A stretch of 64,000 nt of DNA from Photobacterium piscicola (GCF_900166965.1 NZ_FUZI01000001.1:806001-870000); one strand, 5' to 3'; positions 1 through 9,596 are shown, counted from the first letter of the stretch. Notes: generated by a model from the sequence alone, not told the origin. Numbers and translations: made by a program.

Positions 1-1541
1 AAGTTGATCAAGCTTTCCTTGATAAATATTGTGTTGGCTATGATGCCAAAACATTACCAGCATCAGCGCCTAAAAACGGCAGTTACAAAGACTATATTGT
101 CGGTAATGGCGATGATAAAACACCAAAAACGCCCCAATGGGCTGCGCCTATTACCGGTATTCCTGCTGACATTATCATTAAATTAGCCCGTGAAATTGGT
201 AACTCAAACCGTACTTACATCACTCAAGGTTGGGGATTACAACGTTCAGCTAATGGTGAGCAAGCTTGTAAAGCTATCATGATGCTGTCGCTTCTACGTG
301 GCCAAGTGGGTCTTCAAGGTGGTGGTACAGGAGCACGAGAAGGTAGCCATAGTTACCCATTTGTACGCTTCCCTAAAGTCGCCAACCCAGTGAAAGCCTC
401 TATCCCGATGTTCCTTTGGACTGATGCCATTTTCCGCGCCCATGAAATGACAGATAAAACAGACGGAATCTTAGGTGCAGAAAAACTCAATAATCCAATT
501 AAATTCATTTGGAACTATGCTGGTAACTGTTTGATAAACCAGCACTCAGATATCAACCGTACCCATGATATTCTACAAGATGAAAAAGCATGTGAAATGA
601 TCGTTGTTATCGATAACCACATGACATCATCCGCTAAATATGCAGATATTGTTCTGCCTGACTGTACTACATCAGAACAATCTGACTTCTGTATGGACGG
701 TGCTGCTGCATCTATGCCTTATTTCATCTTCGCTAGCCAAGCCATCAAACCCCGTTTTGAATGTAAGCCAATCTACGACATTATGTCTGGTGTGGCTAAG
801 CGTATGGGTGTTGAAAAAGCCTTTACTGAAGGACGTACTCAAGAGCAATGGTTACAGTGGATGTATGCTGAAACTGTTAAGCAAAATAATGACGCAAATT
901 TACCTGATTACGACACAATGCGTAAACAAGGGATCTATAAGAAACAATTTGATCGTCCGTATGTGCCATATGAAGATTTCCGTGCTGATCCCATTGCCAA
1001 TCCACTTGCAACACCATCAGGGAAAATTGAAATCTATTCCGAGCAGCTAGCAGTTATAGCAAAAGAATGGACCCTAAGTGACGATGAGAAAATTACACCG
1101 ATCGCTGAATATCACTCAACATTTAATGGTTGGGATTCAAAAGATCGTGAGCAATTCCCACTGCAGTTAACGGGTTTCCACTACAAAGCTCGTGCCCATT
1201 CAACTTATGCTAACGTTGATATTTTAAAAGCCGCAGCACCACAAGAGTTATGGATGAACCCTATTGATGCGACACCTCGTGGCATTAAAAATGGCGATCT
1301 TGTCAGTGTGCGTAGTAAACAAGGTGAAATGAATGTTCGCGTAAAAGTGACGCCTCGTATCATGCCCCATGTCACTGCACTTGGCGAAGGCGCTTGGTAT
1401 TCACCTAACAGCAAAGGTGTCGATCAGGCTGGTTCAATTAATGTATTAACCACTAGCCGTCCAAGCCCGCTGGCGAAATCTAATCCATCTCACACTAACC
1501 TTGTTGAAGTGAAACTTGTGAAAAGCATGGGAGTTGCGTAA
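1..1541 (+). CDS. dmsA: DMSO reductase catalytic subunit DmsA (C-terminal part, 5' end outside window)
   Basis: Molybdopterin oxidoreductase that would reduce dimethyl sulfoxide at the cell envelope as terminal electron acceptor in anaerobic respiration. The reading frame is open from the first bases of the window (codons from position 3) to the TAA at 1539-1541, so about 513 C-terminal residues are present. Seen: the central molybdopterin oxidoreductase region with the GWGLQRSANGEQ and SDFCMDGAAA stretches, and a C-terminal molybdopterin-dinucleotide binding domain ending with a run typical of DmsA (YSPNSKGVDQAGSINVLTT). The N-terminal Tat signal and Fe-S domain must lie upstream of the window. 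Stop and the dmsB start overlap by one base (TAATG), so translation is coupled. Very likely DmsA rather than TorA or BisC because dmsB and dmsC follow. Confidence 0.93.
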   Translation, partial: VDQAFLDKYCVGYDAKTLPASAPKNGSYKDYIVGNGDDKTPKTPQWAAPITGIPADIIIKLAREIGNSNRTYITQGWGLQRSANGEQACKAIMMLSLLRGQVGLQGGGTGAREGSHSYPFVRFPKVANPVKASIPMFLWTDAIFRAHEMTDKTDGILGAEKLNNPIKFIWNYAGNCLINQHSDINRTHDILQDEKACEMIVVIDNHMTSSAKYADIVLPDCTTSEQSDFCMDGAAASMPYFIFASQAIKPRFECKPIYDIMSGVAKRMGVEKAFTEGRTQEQWLQWMYAETVKQNNDANLPDYDTMRKQGIYKKQFDRPYVPYEDFRADPIANPLATPSGKIEIYSEQLAVIAKEWTLSDDEKITPIAEYHSTFNGWDSKDREQFPLQLTGFHYKARAHSTYANVDILKAAAPQELWMNPIDATPRGIKNGDLVSVRSKQGEMNVRVKVTPRIMPHVTALGEGAWYSPNSKGVDQAGSINVLTTSRPSPLAKSNPSHTNLVEVKLVKSMGVA

Positions 1542-2170
1542 TGACACCGAAAAAACAATACGGCTTTTACATCGATTCAAGTAAATGTACTGGTTGCAAA
1601 ACTTGTCAATTATCATGCAAAGACAATAAAGATCTAGGTATTGATCGTAACTTTCGTCGAATCTATGAGTATGTAGGGGGTAACTGGAGTGAAAACAATG
1701 GTGTATTCCGCCAAGACGTTTTCTCTTATTACCTGTCAATTTCATGTAATCATTGTGATGATCCCGCTTGTACAAAAGTGTGCCCATCAGGTGCAATGCA
1801 TAAGCGTGAAGAAGATGGCTTAGTGGTCGTCAATGAAGATGTTTGTATTGGCTGTAAATATTGCCATATGGCATGTCCTTATGGCGCACCACAATATAGC
1901 GAAGAAAAAGGTCATATGACCAAATGTGACGGCTGTTTTGAACGCGTCGCTGAAGGATTAATGCCTATCTGTGTCGATAGTTGTCCATTACGCGCAATTG
2001 AATTTGGCGAGATCGGTGAATTACGTAAAAAATACGGCACTAATGCTAATTGTGCACCATTACCTGATTCAAATATTACCCATCCAAACTTAATCATTAA
2101 GCTAAATCCAAATGGTAAGCCCGTTAATGATACCAGTGGATTTCTGCAAAATCCTCGGGAGGTAAAATAA
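1541..2170 (+). CDS. dmsB: DMSO reductase electron-transfer subunit DmsB
   Basis: Ferredoxin-like subunit (209 aa) that passes electrons from the membrane anchor DmsC to DmsA. Four cysteine clusters for [4Fe-4S] centres are visible: CTGCKTCQLSC near residue 17, CNHCDDPACTKVCP near 67, CIGCKYCHMACP near 103 and CDGCF...CVDSCP near 126-149. Length matches the roughly 205 residues of known DmsB. The start is fixed by the one-base overlap with dmsA, and the gene itself overlaps dmsC by one base in the same TAATG way. No signal peptide is expected, because the family is exported together with DmsA through the Tat signal of the latter. Confidence 0.95.
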   Translation: MTPKKQYGFYIDSSKCTGCKTCQLSCKDNKDLGIDRNFRRIYEYVGGNWSENNGVFRQDVFSYYLSISCNHCDDPACTKVCPSGAMHKREEDGLVVVNEDVCIGCKYCHMACPYGAPQYSEEKGHMTKCDGCFERVAEGLMPICVDSCPLRAIEFGEIGELRKKYGTNANCAPLPDSNITHPNLIIKLNPNGKPVNDTSGFLQNPREVK

Positions 2171-3024
2171 TGTTATATCCTGAATTACCTTTAGTCGTGT
2201 TTACTGTGCTGGCACAAACTGCTGTTGGTGGCTATATCACTATGGCAGGCCGTTTATCCCAAATGGACTCAACAGCAAAACAGCGTCAACCGCTGGTGCT
2301 TAGTATGTTTATTTTATGGGCATTTATGGCGATAGGTTTCGCGGCATCAACCATGCACCTTGGTAGTCCTTTACGTGCATTTAATGCGTTAAACCGTGTC
2401 GGTCACTCTGGTTTATCAAACGAGATCCTAACCGGTAGCTTATTCTTTGCTTTAGGTGGTATTTATTGGCTTGCTGAACTGTTTAAAATTGCGAGTGAGC
2501 ATGTGTTAAAAATTGCCCGTATTGTTGTCAGTATTGCTGGTGTTATTTTTATGGCAGCGATGATCAAAGTCTATTTGATCAATACCGTTCCAGTATGGGA
2601 TAGCAGTTTCACTTACGTCGAGTTTATTGGCACCGTATTAATGTCAGGTGTATTACTCGGTTACGTACTATTAAACCTAACAGGTGCAACAACCCCAACG
2701 TTAAACGCTAAATTAGCTACATTCGGTGTCGTTATTATTTCACTTCATCTAGTGATAACAGCTTGGCAATTAGTGAGTATCGCTGAAATAACAACATCAA
2801 TTCAGACGGGTGCTGAACATTTAGCCATTTATTCAGGATCAATTATTACCCGTTTGCTATTGCTCGTTATTGCGGGTGGCTTATGGTTATTCTCTGCATT
2901 TAAATCATCTCAGACAACATCGGTTACTGCCTTAAGTAGCCTTGCTTTTGTGATTATGTTTGCAGCAGAAATCATCGGACGCGGAGTGTTTTACGGCTTA
3001 CACTTCACCGTCGGGCTATTATAA
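2170..3024 (+). CDS. dmsC: DMSO reductase membrane anchor DmsC
   Basis: Integral membrane anchor (284 aa) that oxidises menaquinol and feeds electrons to DmsB. The translation is rich in hydrophobic stretches, consistent with about eight membrane helices, starts with the family-typical ELPLVVFTVLAQTAVGGY and contains the STMHLGSPLRAFNAL motif seen in DmsC proteins. It is the last gene of the operon; a hairpin with a T run lies about 40 bp after its stop. Known relatives are induced under anaerobiosis by FNR and need molybdenum cofactor; the promoter is outside the window, so this cannot be seen here. Confidence 0.93.
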   Translation: MLYPELPLVVFTVLAQTAVGGYITMAGRLSQMDSTAKQRQPLVLSMFILWAFMAIGFAASTMHLGSPLRAFNALNRVGHSGLSNEILTGSLFFALGGIYWLAELFKIASEHVLKIARIVVSIAGVIFMAAMIKVYLINTVPVWDSSFTYVEFIGTVLMSGVLLGYVLLNLTGATTPTLNAKLATFGVVIISLHLVITAWQLVSIAEITTSIQTGAEHLAIYSGSIITRLLLLVIAGGLWLFSAFKSSQTTSVTALSSLAFVIMFAAEIIGRGVFYGLHFTVGLL

Positions 3025-3065
3025 TTTAATCGATTATATCTGGCTTAAAACACCCAAATAAAAAC

Positions 3066-3118
3066 AACGCCATATTGTCTCATCCTTTATGATAAAGATA
3101 AGACATATGGCGTTTTTT
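3066..3118 (+). terminator. Rho-independent terminator of dmsABC
   Basis: Imperfect inverted repeat (AACGCCATATTGTCTCATC pairing with GATAAGACATATGGCGTT, one bulge and one mismatch) followed by TTTTTT. It lies between the convergent dmsC and the next minus-strand gene and may serve both. Confidence 0.7.
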
Positions 3119-3120
3119 AG

Positions 3121-3510
3121 TTAATCTTTTTGACGGCCGTAAACTTTAACGCCTGCACGAGTACCATCAGAATTCCCGTACACTTCTAGCTTCTTCACAC
3201 AACGTTTGTATGAAAATTTACGCCAGCTCGTTTCTTGATTTTTCTTCAGATCCCGATGGAAAGAAACATTACGCGTTTCACCATTTCTAAATGTTACTTT
3301 AATACGTTCAAGGTGTAAGTTACGTTCTGCTTTTACTTTAATCGCGTCGGTATTACGGCACACGACTAATGGTATTTTTGCACCATGATCACCGATTTCA
3401 AGCAAAATCGTGCGACCAAGCGTTATTTGGTCATAAGCATGTGCTACTGACATGCAGCCAAAGAAACTTACAGCAACAAATAGATAAGAAACCGCTTTTT
3501 TTATATTCAT
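3121..3510 (-). CDS. Small secreted protein, DUF2541-like
   Basis: 129-aa protein with a clear Sec signal peptide (MNIKKAVSYLFVAVSFFGCMSVAHA, cleavage after AHA near residue 25), so periplasmic or secreted. The mature part has a VCRNTDAIKVKAERN segment, basic beta-rich sequence and a later single Cys (KRCVKKLEVYG); two conserved Cys in these contexts resemble DUF2541 (E. coli YaaI family), whose function is unknown. The Cys pair probably forms a disulfide. It stands alone between the dms terminator and a 300-bp AT-rich gap that holds only its promoter. The family assignment is from memory of the pattern and is moderate. Confidence 0.65.
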   Translation of the reverse strand: MNIKKAVSYLFVAVSFFGCMSVAHAYDQITLGRTILLEIGDHGAKIPLVVCRNTDAIKVKAERNLHLERIKVTFRNGETRNVSFHRDLKKNQETSWRKFSYKRCVKKLEVYGNSDGTRAGVKVYGRQKD

Positions 3511-3807
3511 GATCTAATAAATAAATGAACGAGAAATGGCCGCTATCGTAGCGTAAATTCTAAAAAAAACGAGTAAACAATTAGCGATCAAATAAACCAG
3601 CGATCACACATTAACCTCATCAATATTTATTAATGCGTCAATATTAACTATAAAAAATAACCAGTATGGATTTTTATCATTAATCAATCACATGAAAAAC
3701 ATTAATTTCACTTATTTAACAAAATTAACGCATTTTCATTCAAAAAAAACGATGAGTTATCAGATAACTCATCGCTATTATTAGCCTATTTTTAAACAGC
3801 TGTTTTA

Positions 3808-4098
3808 TTATTTATAATATGATTTAACAGCTCGAAAACTTGCCACAAAGGTGAGCCCTGCGGTAATAAGAGGAAAAACAAACATCAACGGTTTTAGTGT
3901 TGCCATTATAGCCATAGCAGGCTCTGTTGTTGGTTGATAAAGTGGAACATAGTAGATAATGCTATAACTTAGGCATAATGTTATGACTAAAAAAACGGTG
4001 GCGACAATCACACCAAATACCCATGATTCATCAGTCAACTGAGCAAAGATTCTTCCATAACGTTCAGCGCCTGATTTACTTAGACCGACCAATTTCAC
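3808..4098 (-). CDS. Small inner-membrane protein of unknown function
   Basis: 96-aa protein with two predicted membrane helices (residues about 28-50 and 67-89), not recognised. It starts at a GTG preceded by AAGGATA at good distance; no ATG lies nearby in frame. The gene begins 20 bp after the stop of the upstream 87-aa gene on the same strand, so the pair is probably co-transcribed. Positively charged ends suggest that both termini are cytoplasmic. Confidence 0.6.
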   Translation of the reverse strand: MKLVGLSKSGAERYGRIFAQLTDESWVFGVIVATVFLVITLCLSYSIIYYVPLYQPTTEPAMAIMATLKPLMFVFPLITAGLTFVASFRAVKSYYK

Positions 4099-4118
4099 TA
4101 TCCTTCATCATTATTCAG

Positions 4119-4379
4119 CTAATTACGGTATAAGGTAACAATATGTTGAGATCCAAACTCAACCATATCACCATTAACTAAGGTTACTAAGCCAATCTCA
4201 GCACTATCGTCAATCACTTCCCCTTTAATAACGTCAAACTGACACTCAATAATTTTCACTTTGATTTCATGTCGATTTGAACGTAGTTTTGCTGTTTCCC
4301 CTATTTCAATAGGCTTGTAAATATCAACAGGTGCTTTACCAAAAAAAGATCTTGGCCCTTTCACATCATCCCACTGCAT
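4119..4379 (-). CDS. Hypothetical protein, possible small beta-barrel domain
   Basis: 86-88 aa protein without signal peptide or membrane segment, not recognised. The alternation of short beta-like stretches (TAKLRSNRHEIKVKIIECQFDVIKGEVIDDSAEIGLVTLVNGDMVEFGSQHIVTLY would fold as a small barrel, here described by composition) suggests a small beta domain. Two in-frame ATGs exist, at 4385 and 4379. An AAGGA sits one base before the first and seven bases before the second, so I favour 4379. It is upstream of, and probably in an operon with, the small membrane protein at 3808-4098. Confidence 0.6.
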   Translation of the reverse strand: MQWDDVKGPRSFFGKAPVDIYKPIEIGETAKLRSNRHEIKVKIIECQFDVIKGEVIDDSAEIGLVTLVNGDMVEFGSQHIVTLYRN

Positions 4380-4385
4380 CGTCAT

Positions 4386-4658
4386 TTCCTTATGATGAAT
4401 ACCGACAAACTTAGCTTTGTTTCTATTTTATATAACAGCAATAATTTATATAATTATATTTATTATCACTTTCATTCAGTATTTAATTAATAATCTAAAA
4501 CTAATATTTATATATGCCCTAAATACCACATCCTGTTAATCATTAATAAACATTACAATACAAACCTAGTGGCATATTAATATCTGTTAATTGATTAAGA
4601 GTATATTAAACAAAATCTATTCTGTGATTAATCCCACAAAATCACCACGCATTAAGTG
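4386..4658. other. AT-rich intergenic region
   Basis: Gap between two minus-strand genes, very AT rich. It must hold the promoter of the 4119-4379 gene; I see no clear terminator, RNA gene or repeat. Confidence 0.5.
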
Positions 4659-5687
4659 CTACCAAACTAGATCAACAATACGTTCATCTGCAATATAATA
4701 AACAATATCGCCAGCTTTAAGTATCGTCGTTAAGCTAGGATTAATTTCACAGACTTTACCTTGTTGCTGCACTGCAATTATGATAGCTTCATGATGTTTT
4801 TTAAATATGTAATATATTGATTCTAAAGTAATATCGTTAATATCAACCGGAACTTCAATTGAGTATTGAGTTTGACCTTTATGTGCACTTACCAACTCTG
4901 AATGAATAAAACTTGAGCCTTTATCTATAACAGATTTAGCCACTAATTCTGTGGATAACGAAGATATACATTCTGAGTTAGGACAGTATTTATGTAACAA
5001 ATCACGCTTAATCGCATCATCAAAGTGCGCCACCAAATGTGCATCACTATTTTGTTCTGCAATAAATAAACTCACGGTTAATGTCGCGTCATCTAAATCA
5101 GTATCAACAATTACTGCACTTGCGGTTGAAAGGCTAGCACGCTCCATTTCAATAGCATCTGTAAATGAATTAACCCGCACAAAATATATATCTGTATCAA
5201 ATGGTGATTCATCATATTCACAAGAGACAACCACTACTTCACGTCGCCCTTGCTCCTCCCTTTTTAACATTTCAAGTAAATGAGGAGTTCGACGGCTATT
5301 AATGCCTATAACAATAATATGATTTTCTAAATTCAAATTTTGTTTACCTCTTCGATTTGCTCGCCAAAAATCAGTAAAAAAAACAGCTATTTTACCAATC
5401 GATAATGCGAATAATCCCACACCACAGGGAATAATAAATAAGGCTGCAAATAACTGTCCTTGTGCTGTTATTGGACTTAGATCACCATAGCCAACGGTAC
5501 TACTTGTCGTCACCATATAGTAAATAAATCGCGCAACTTCATCTGTTAAATGCACTTCATGGGTAAACACTAATCCGAGCCAGCTAAGTACCACATACCC
5601 ACTGACAAGTAACATTAATGTGTATCTATTAATGGCCATAAAATGCTTATCAATGATCTGCTTTATGACCTTTAATAGTGTATGCAT
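4659..5687 (-). CDS. Voltage-independent-type potassium channel with RCK/TrkA-N domain
   Basis: 342-aa inner-membrane ion channel. Residues about 22-42 form the first helix, followed by a pore loop with the potassium selectivity filter TVGYGD at residues 64-69 and a second helix (about 76-100), that is a two-helix MthK/Kch-like pore. Residues from about 120 form a Rossmann-like RCK (TrkA-N) regulatory domain beginning NHIIVIGINSRRTPHLLEML, and the C-terminus (about 265-342) resembles a TrkA-C domain (EINPSLTTILKAGDIVYYIADE). The channel probably gates potassium flow in response to a cytosolic ligand. Start ATG follows an A/G-rich AAAGGGAAAGGG leader. It is a single gene, divergent from the 865-aa secreted protein. 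Confidence 0.85.
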   Translation of the reverse strand: MHTLLKVIKQIIDKHFMAINRYTLMLLVSGYVVLSWLGLVFTHEVHLTDEVARFIYYMVTTSSTVGYGDLSPITAQGQLFAALFIIPCGVGLFALSIGKIAVFFTDFWRANRRGKQNLNLENHIIVIGINSRRTPHLLEMLKREEQGRREVVVVSCEYDESPFDTDIYFVRVNSFTDAIEMERASLSTASAVIVDTDLDDATLTVSLFIAEQNSDAHLVAHFDDAIKRDLLHKYCPNSECISSLSTELVAKSVIDKGSSFIHSELVSAHKGQTQYSIEVPVDINDITLESIYYIFKKHHEAIIIAVQQQGKVCEINPSLTTILKAGDIVYYIADERIVDLVW

Positions 5688-5920
5688 ACCCTTTCCCTTT
5701 GATTTACATAATATTCATAGTGTAGCGAATACTAACGTCGCTGTATGTTGCTATAGATACTATTTGTTACATAAAAACATATGCAACAAGTACAAAAAAC
5801 ATAGCGACAGTAAATGTATAATATTATACGATAGTTTCCATATAATTTTATTATATAAAGTTTTTAAAAATTACATTTCACTAACAGTAATTAAAAACCA
5901 TTTAATATCAAGGTGTTAAT

Positions 5921-8518
5921 ATGAATATAAAACTATTGTCAGCTGCAATTTTATTGGCTACTTCTGGATCGTTGTTTGCAACTGAAACTTATGATCCAAG
6001 CAAAAGCTATTCAGCTAAAGAGCAAGTACAATTTAACGACAGCATTTTTGAAGCTCAGTGGTGGGTTAATCCTAGTGAATCTCCAGCAAATATTACTCAA
6101 AATGCATGGGAATCCCCGTGGATATTTATTTCAAAATCAGAATCAAACACTATCCCTGAAGAAGTATTACCCCCACCTCCTGAATCTGAAATAACACCTG
6201 AAATTGATACAACAAATCAGGTTAAATACGTTCAACTTATGAATGAAATGGCATCAAAGATGATTGAGCGTGTTAAAGAACTAAAATCATTTGCCAATAA
6301 TCCAGAATTCTATTTCTTTAAAGATGGTAAAAAATACATTGAACTAAACGGTATTAATTACGAAATAGATCAAGAACATGGCACTCCTATTGTTCCGCTA
6401 AGAAATTGGGCTGATGACAGTGCTACCCGTAATTTATTTAGTTTCTTCGATCAAAGCTGGGAGTTTTCAATGTATGAAGGCGGCGTTGTTGTCGCTAATA
6501 AAGATTGGGGTAACTACGACTGGAATAATGGCTGTGTACTTGAATATTTACCAAATGGCCATTTAGACAGTGATTATGTATTAAATGAAACACTTACCTG
6601 TTTTGTTGGCTCAGAAACCCATGAGAAATTAGATGCAACTCACCTTGCACCGTATAAATTTGGCGTTAATGCAGAATACGCTAACATGGTATCAATTGAG
6701 CAACTTGGTGATAAACTTATTGTTGCTCAGTCACCTACAGCCGAAAATAGTCAAAACGATGTACCAATGGTAGGTATTTATGACACCAAGGCAAACACAA
6801 CAACTAAAATCTTTGGTATTAATAAAGAGCAGCCATACAAAGGTTTAGACGATTTACGTAGCTACAACTCACAACTGTTTGTTTCTGCTATCAAAGCACA
6901 TAACCGTATTGACGTTTTTAGTGGTGAGAATAGTCAATACCAGTACTCTTATGCCATCAAACATAATGGCCAGGCTAAAATTGCTATTAATGAACAATAC
7001 ATTTTGGTTGCGGACGCAGACAAGATCACTGTTTATCAACATATTCCAGCGATGTTAGGTGAAATAAAGTCACTACAACCATTAGCTTACTTGGCTTATG
7101 CACACGGTCAAGCTTCATCACTGGAGTTTATTGGATCTAAATTACTGGTCGGTGGTACTCAGGGCTCTGCTATTTATGATTTATCTACACTCTCTCAAGG
7201 TATGACAATACAACCTATGCACAATAACCTTGGTGCTATTGAAGCAATGGATGCTAACGATAAATACATATTTATTAAAGAAAATAATGGTCAATATGTA
7301 GAATCAACAACCCGTTTTGCAATGTATGACATACAACAATTTATAGCTAATGATTATCAATTAAAAGACGCAGAGAAAGCGGTTTATTTAATTGACCATT
7401 TCTGGGTAAGTGGCCATGATTTGTTGGTTCGCAATAATGAGATTGTTGCTTTAACAAATACGATTGTTGAAACTGTTACCTTTGATAAATTAGACACACT
7501 TGAATTTACACCAAATGCGTATGTACCGACAGCACAATTAGACTTTGACGCTCTGCCACAGACAGCCAATGTACGTAAAGTATTGCAACAAGGTTTAAGT
7601 GAAGGCCACTGGTCACTTTCGGCTAATATCGGTTCAATGGTAAATGTGCGTTTAGTTGATCGTAATACCGTTGAAATTACAAACTTTACTGAAGTTGATC
7701 TGCAAAACCTGGATCTTGATATTCGCGCTCATAGTCAACACAATTGGGTACGCTTGGCTAATTTAAATAAATTGCCAGCATATACACGTATTACGTTACC
7801 TATTACGGATCTTAACGTCGATAATAGCTTTAATACTGTCGATGGTGGTGGTGTTTATAATTATACCAAGATGTTAAGTACACTTGACGGTAAGGGAAAT
7901 ACTTACGGCCATTATGGAACTCAACACCTTATTGATTCACGTTTTAATACTGCGACAAAACACCCGCTGTTAGATAAATTAAACAACATTACGGCCACTT
8001 GGGACATTACTTTTACAAATAGTCTCATTACAAACCCTACAGCTGAAAAAGCGTGGGATGCTAACAGTGCCAAACGTCATATTGAACTAATCACCAACGT
8101 TGCTTACATTTTATCTAGCGATAAATTTAGAACAAAGCTAATGAATTATAAGCAAACTTATGGGCACGATATGTTCTTATATGGCACAACATTTAAGACC
8201 GAAGCACAGTATGCGGATTTACTAGATAAGACCTTAAATTCAAATGGTTTTGTTAATTATCGTAAGCAAACTGGGTTCCAAGATATTTATAGTTTTGGTA
8301 AAAGTGCTGGTACTGTATTTGGTTTATCTGATACTGAATTAGATAAAGTCGAACATGGTGAAATGTATGATTTTGCTTTGTACCTAGGGGAGCAAATTGG
8401 TCGCAGTTGGTATGATGGCTGCCCTCCTGTTCCATGTAACTGGACTGAAATTCACTTTGCTAAACTGTTTGTTGATGTATATAGCGAGCTAGTTAAAGCC
8501 GGTGAATTGCCTTATTAA
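5921..8518 (+). CDS. Large secreted protein with N-terminal chitin-binding-like (CBM5/12) module
   Basis: 865-aa protein with a Sec signal peptide (about 20 residues, ending SLFA) and a good ribosome site (AAGGTG five bases before ATG). Directly after the signal, residues about 24-70 match the aromatic pattern of carbohydrate-binding module 5/12: YDPSKSYSAKEQVQFND, then QWW and a final W-x-x-PW. This module binds chitin in many secreted Vibrionaceae enzymes. A proline/glutamate linker (about 75-95) follows. The remaining ~770 residues are not recognised: residues about 230-500 show repeated short beta strands that could form a propeller-like fold, and the last ~250 residues are mixed with several W and Y. 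No glycoside hydrolase or protease motif was found. A hairpin with features of a terminator follows the stop. Confidence 0.75.
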   Translation: MNIKLLSAAILLATSGSLFATETYDPSKSYSAKEQVQFNDSIFEAQWWVNPSESPANITQNAWESPWIFISKSESNTIPEEVLPPPPESEITPEIDTTNQVKYVQLMNEMASKMIERVKELKSFANNPEFYFFKDGKKYIELNGINYEIDQEHGTPIVPLRNWADDSATRNLFSFFDQSWEFSMYEGGVVVANKDWGNYDWNNGCVLEYLPNGHLDSDYVLNETLTCFVGSETHEKLDATHLAPYKFGVNAEYANMVSIEQLGDKLIVAQSPTAENSQNDVPMVGIYDTKANTTTKIFGINKEQPYKGLDDLRSYNSQLFVSAIKAHNRIDVFSGENSQYQYSYAIKHNGQAKIAINEQYILVADADKITVYQHIPAMLGEIKSLQPLAYLAYAHGQASSLEFIGSKLLVGGTQGSAIYDLSTLSQGMTIQPMHNNLGAIEAMDANDKYIFIKENNGQYVESTTRFAMYDIQQFIANDYQLKDAEKAVYLIDHFWVSGHDLLVRNNEIVALTNTIVETVTFDKLDTLEFTPNAYVPTAQLDFDALPQTANVRKVLQQGLSEGHWSLSANIGSMVNVRLVDRNTVEITNFTEVDLQNLDLDIRAHSQHNWVRLANLNKLPAYTRITLPITDLNVDNSFNTVDGGGVYNYTKMLSTLDGKGNTYGHYGTQHLIDSRFNTATKHPLLDKLNNITATWDITFTNSLITNPTAEKAWDANSAKRHIELITNVAYILSSDKFRTKLMNYKQTYGHDMFLYGTTFKTEAQYADLLDKTLNSNGFVNYRKQTGFQDIYSFGKSAGTVFGLSDTELDKVEHGEMYDFALYLGEQIGRSWYDGCPPVPCNWTEIHFAKLFVDVYSELVKAGELPY

Positions 8519-8551
8519 TATTCTCTTTAGTCAGTAGAATAGACATTGCAT

Positions 8552-8579
8552 AAGGGTGTGGCACGTAGTCATACCCTTT
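8552..8579 (+). terminator. Probable terminator after the 865-aa secreted protein gene
   Basis: Stem AAGGGTGTG / CATACCCTT (nine pairs including one wobble) with a short loop, followed by a pyrimidine-rich TTTCTCC. About 34 bp after the stop codon. The T run is short, so efficiency is uncertain. Confidence 0.5.
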
Positions 8580-8885
8580 CTCCTATCTAACCATATAATC
8601 ATTGTATTCTATCTACTTTTTGATTTTTAGTATGAACTTTAACCATAAATATGGTTTTTCGCTATTTTGATTTTATCTTTTAATATTTATTTTTTTGTGA
8701 ATTATTTAGATATTTGCGTGTGTTTTTTTACTTATCATTACCTTATAAGTATTTTTTGAATTAATATCTAACTTAATATAAATTATTAATAATTTGTCTT
8801 CATTTTCTAATTTGCAATAGATAGATAATTAGAATTACAATAAAAAAACAATATCTTTATGTCAAATCAATAAGAAATATTAACT
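8580..8885. other. AT-rich gap before the 102-aa gene
   Basis: About 306 bases of very AT-rich sequence with several T runs. It presumably carries the promoter of the 8886-9194 gene. I see no RNA gene or repeat. Confidence 0.5.
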
Positions 8886-9194
8886 ATGTATTTTAAAGTC
8901 ACAAATTTAAATAACACCTCAGATATTGAACTTAAATTTAGTATTTTAAATAACTCTAATCTCATTGGGTTATCTGCATCTGAACGTTATAATTGTATTC
9001 GGTTAGTTCTTGCCATTTTAGACTCATCAATACAAACAATTACAGATATTTCATTTGATAAAGTATCCATTTTTATTAATAAAGACGAAATAATACATAT
9101 CATAACTTATACTCAATTAACCAATAAACTTTGCTATTCTAGTAAACAATATAATGATAACAATCACCCTGCTATTTTAAATTTTATTGAATAA
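8886..9194 (+). CDS. Hypothetical protein (102 aa)
   Basis: Not recognised. 102 residues, no signal peptide, no membrane helix, rich in Asn, Ile and Ser (AT-rich codons). The start ATG has a weak upstream AAGAAA. The stop is followed after five bases by a strong intrinsic terminator, which supports a real transcript ending here. Neighbours on the other strand are also small unknown genes, so context gives no role. Confidence 0.55.
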   Translation: MYFKVTNLNNTSDIELKFSILNNSNLIGLSASERYNCIRLVLAILDSSIQTITDISFDKVSIFINKDEIIHIITYTQLTNKLCYSSKQYNDNNHPAILNFIE

Positions 9195-9199
9195 AAAGC

Positions 9200-9248
9200 A
9201 GTATGCCGATAACTATTTCATGAATAATTATCGGCATACTATTTTTTA
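9200..9248 (+). terminator. Strong Rho-independent terminator
   Basis: Perfect 13-bp stem AGTATGCCGATAA / TTATCGGCATACT with a 15-base loop, followed by ATTTTTT. Symmetric A/T flanks make it likely bidirectional, serving the plus gene at 8886 and the minus gene ending at 9262. Confidence 0.85.
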
Positions 9249-9261
9249 TTATTTAATACTA

Positions 9262-9546
9262 TCAGTGATTTTCTATTTTCTCAGGATAATAATACTCACC
9301 TTTATCATCATAAGCTTGACATTCAGAACAAATAGACACAGTTCTAAAAGACACAGAACTACACTCAAGACATTGAATTGTTTGATTTTTACAATTCCAA
9401 TATACGTCTTCATCGGCAGTCGTTGTACCAAACTGTTCAATTGACGCTAATATGTAATGATCTGTTATTTTTAGACACTCATTACATTTTATTTGATGCT
9501 TATTTTTATCACAGCTTATAACATTCGTATCATATATTATATTCAT
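9262..9546 (-). CDS. Small cysteine-rich, zinc-ribbon-like protein
   Basis: 94-aa protein with three CxxC pairs (CNEC near residue 21, CLEC near 60, CSEC near 73) plus isolated Cys, as in zinc ribbons. No signal peptide, so probably cytosolic zinc binding. Not assigned to a named family; CxxC ribbons of this kind occur at the N-terminus of DUF4145-like proteins, but no further domain is present here. It lies 50 bp downstream of the 80-aa helix-turn-helix-like gene on the same strand and may be co-transcribed. Confidence 0.5.
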   Translation of the reverse strand: MNIIYDTNVISCDKNKHQIKCNECLKITDHYILASIEQFGTTTADEDVYWNCKNQTIQCLECSSVSFRTVSICSECQAYDDKGEYYYPEKIENH

Positions 9547-9596
9547 GTTTATATACTCTAGATACTTTTGTTTCTTTATTACTTACACAGACAAAT

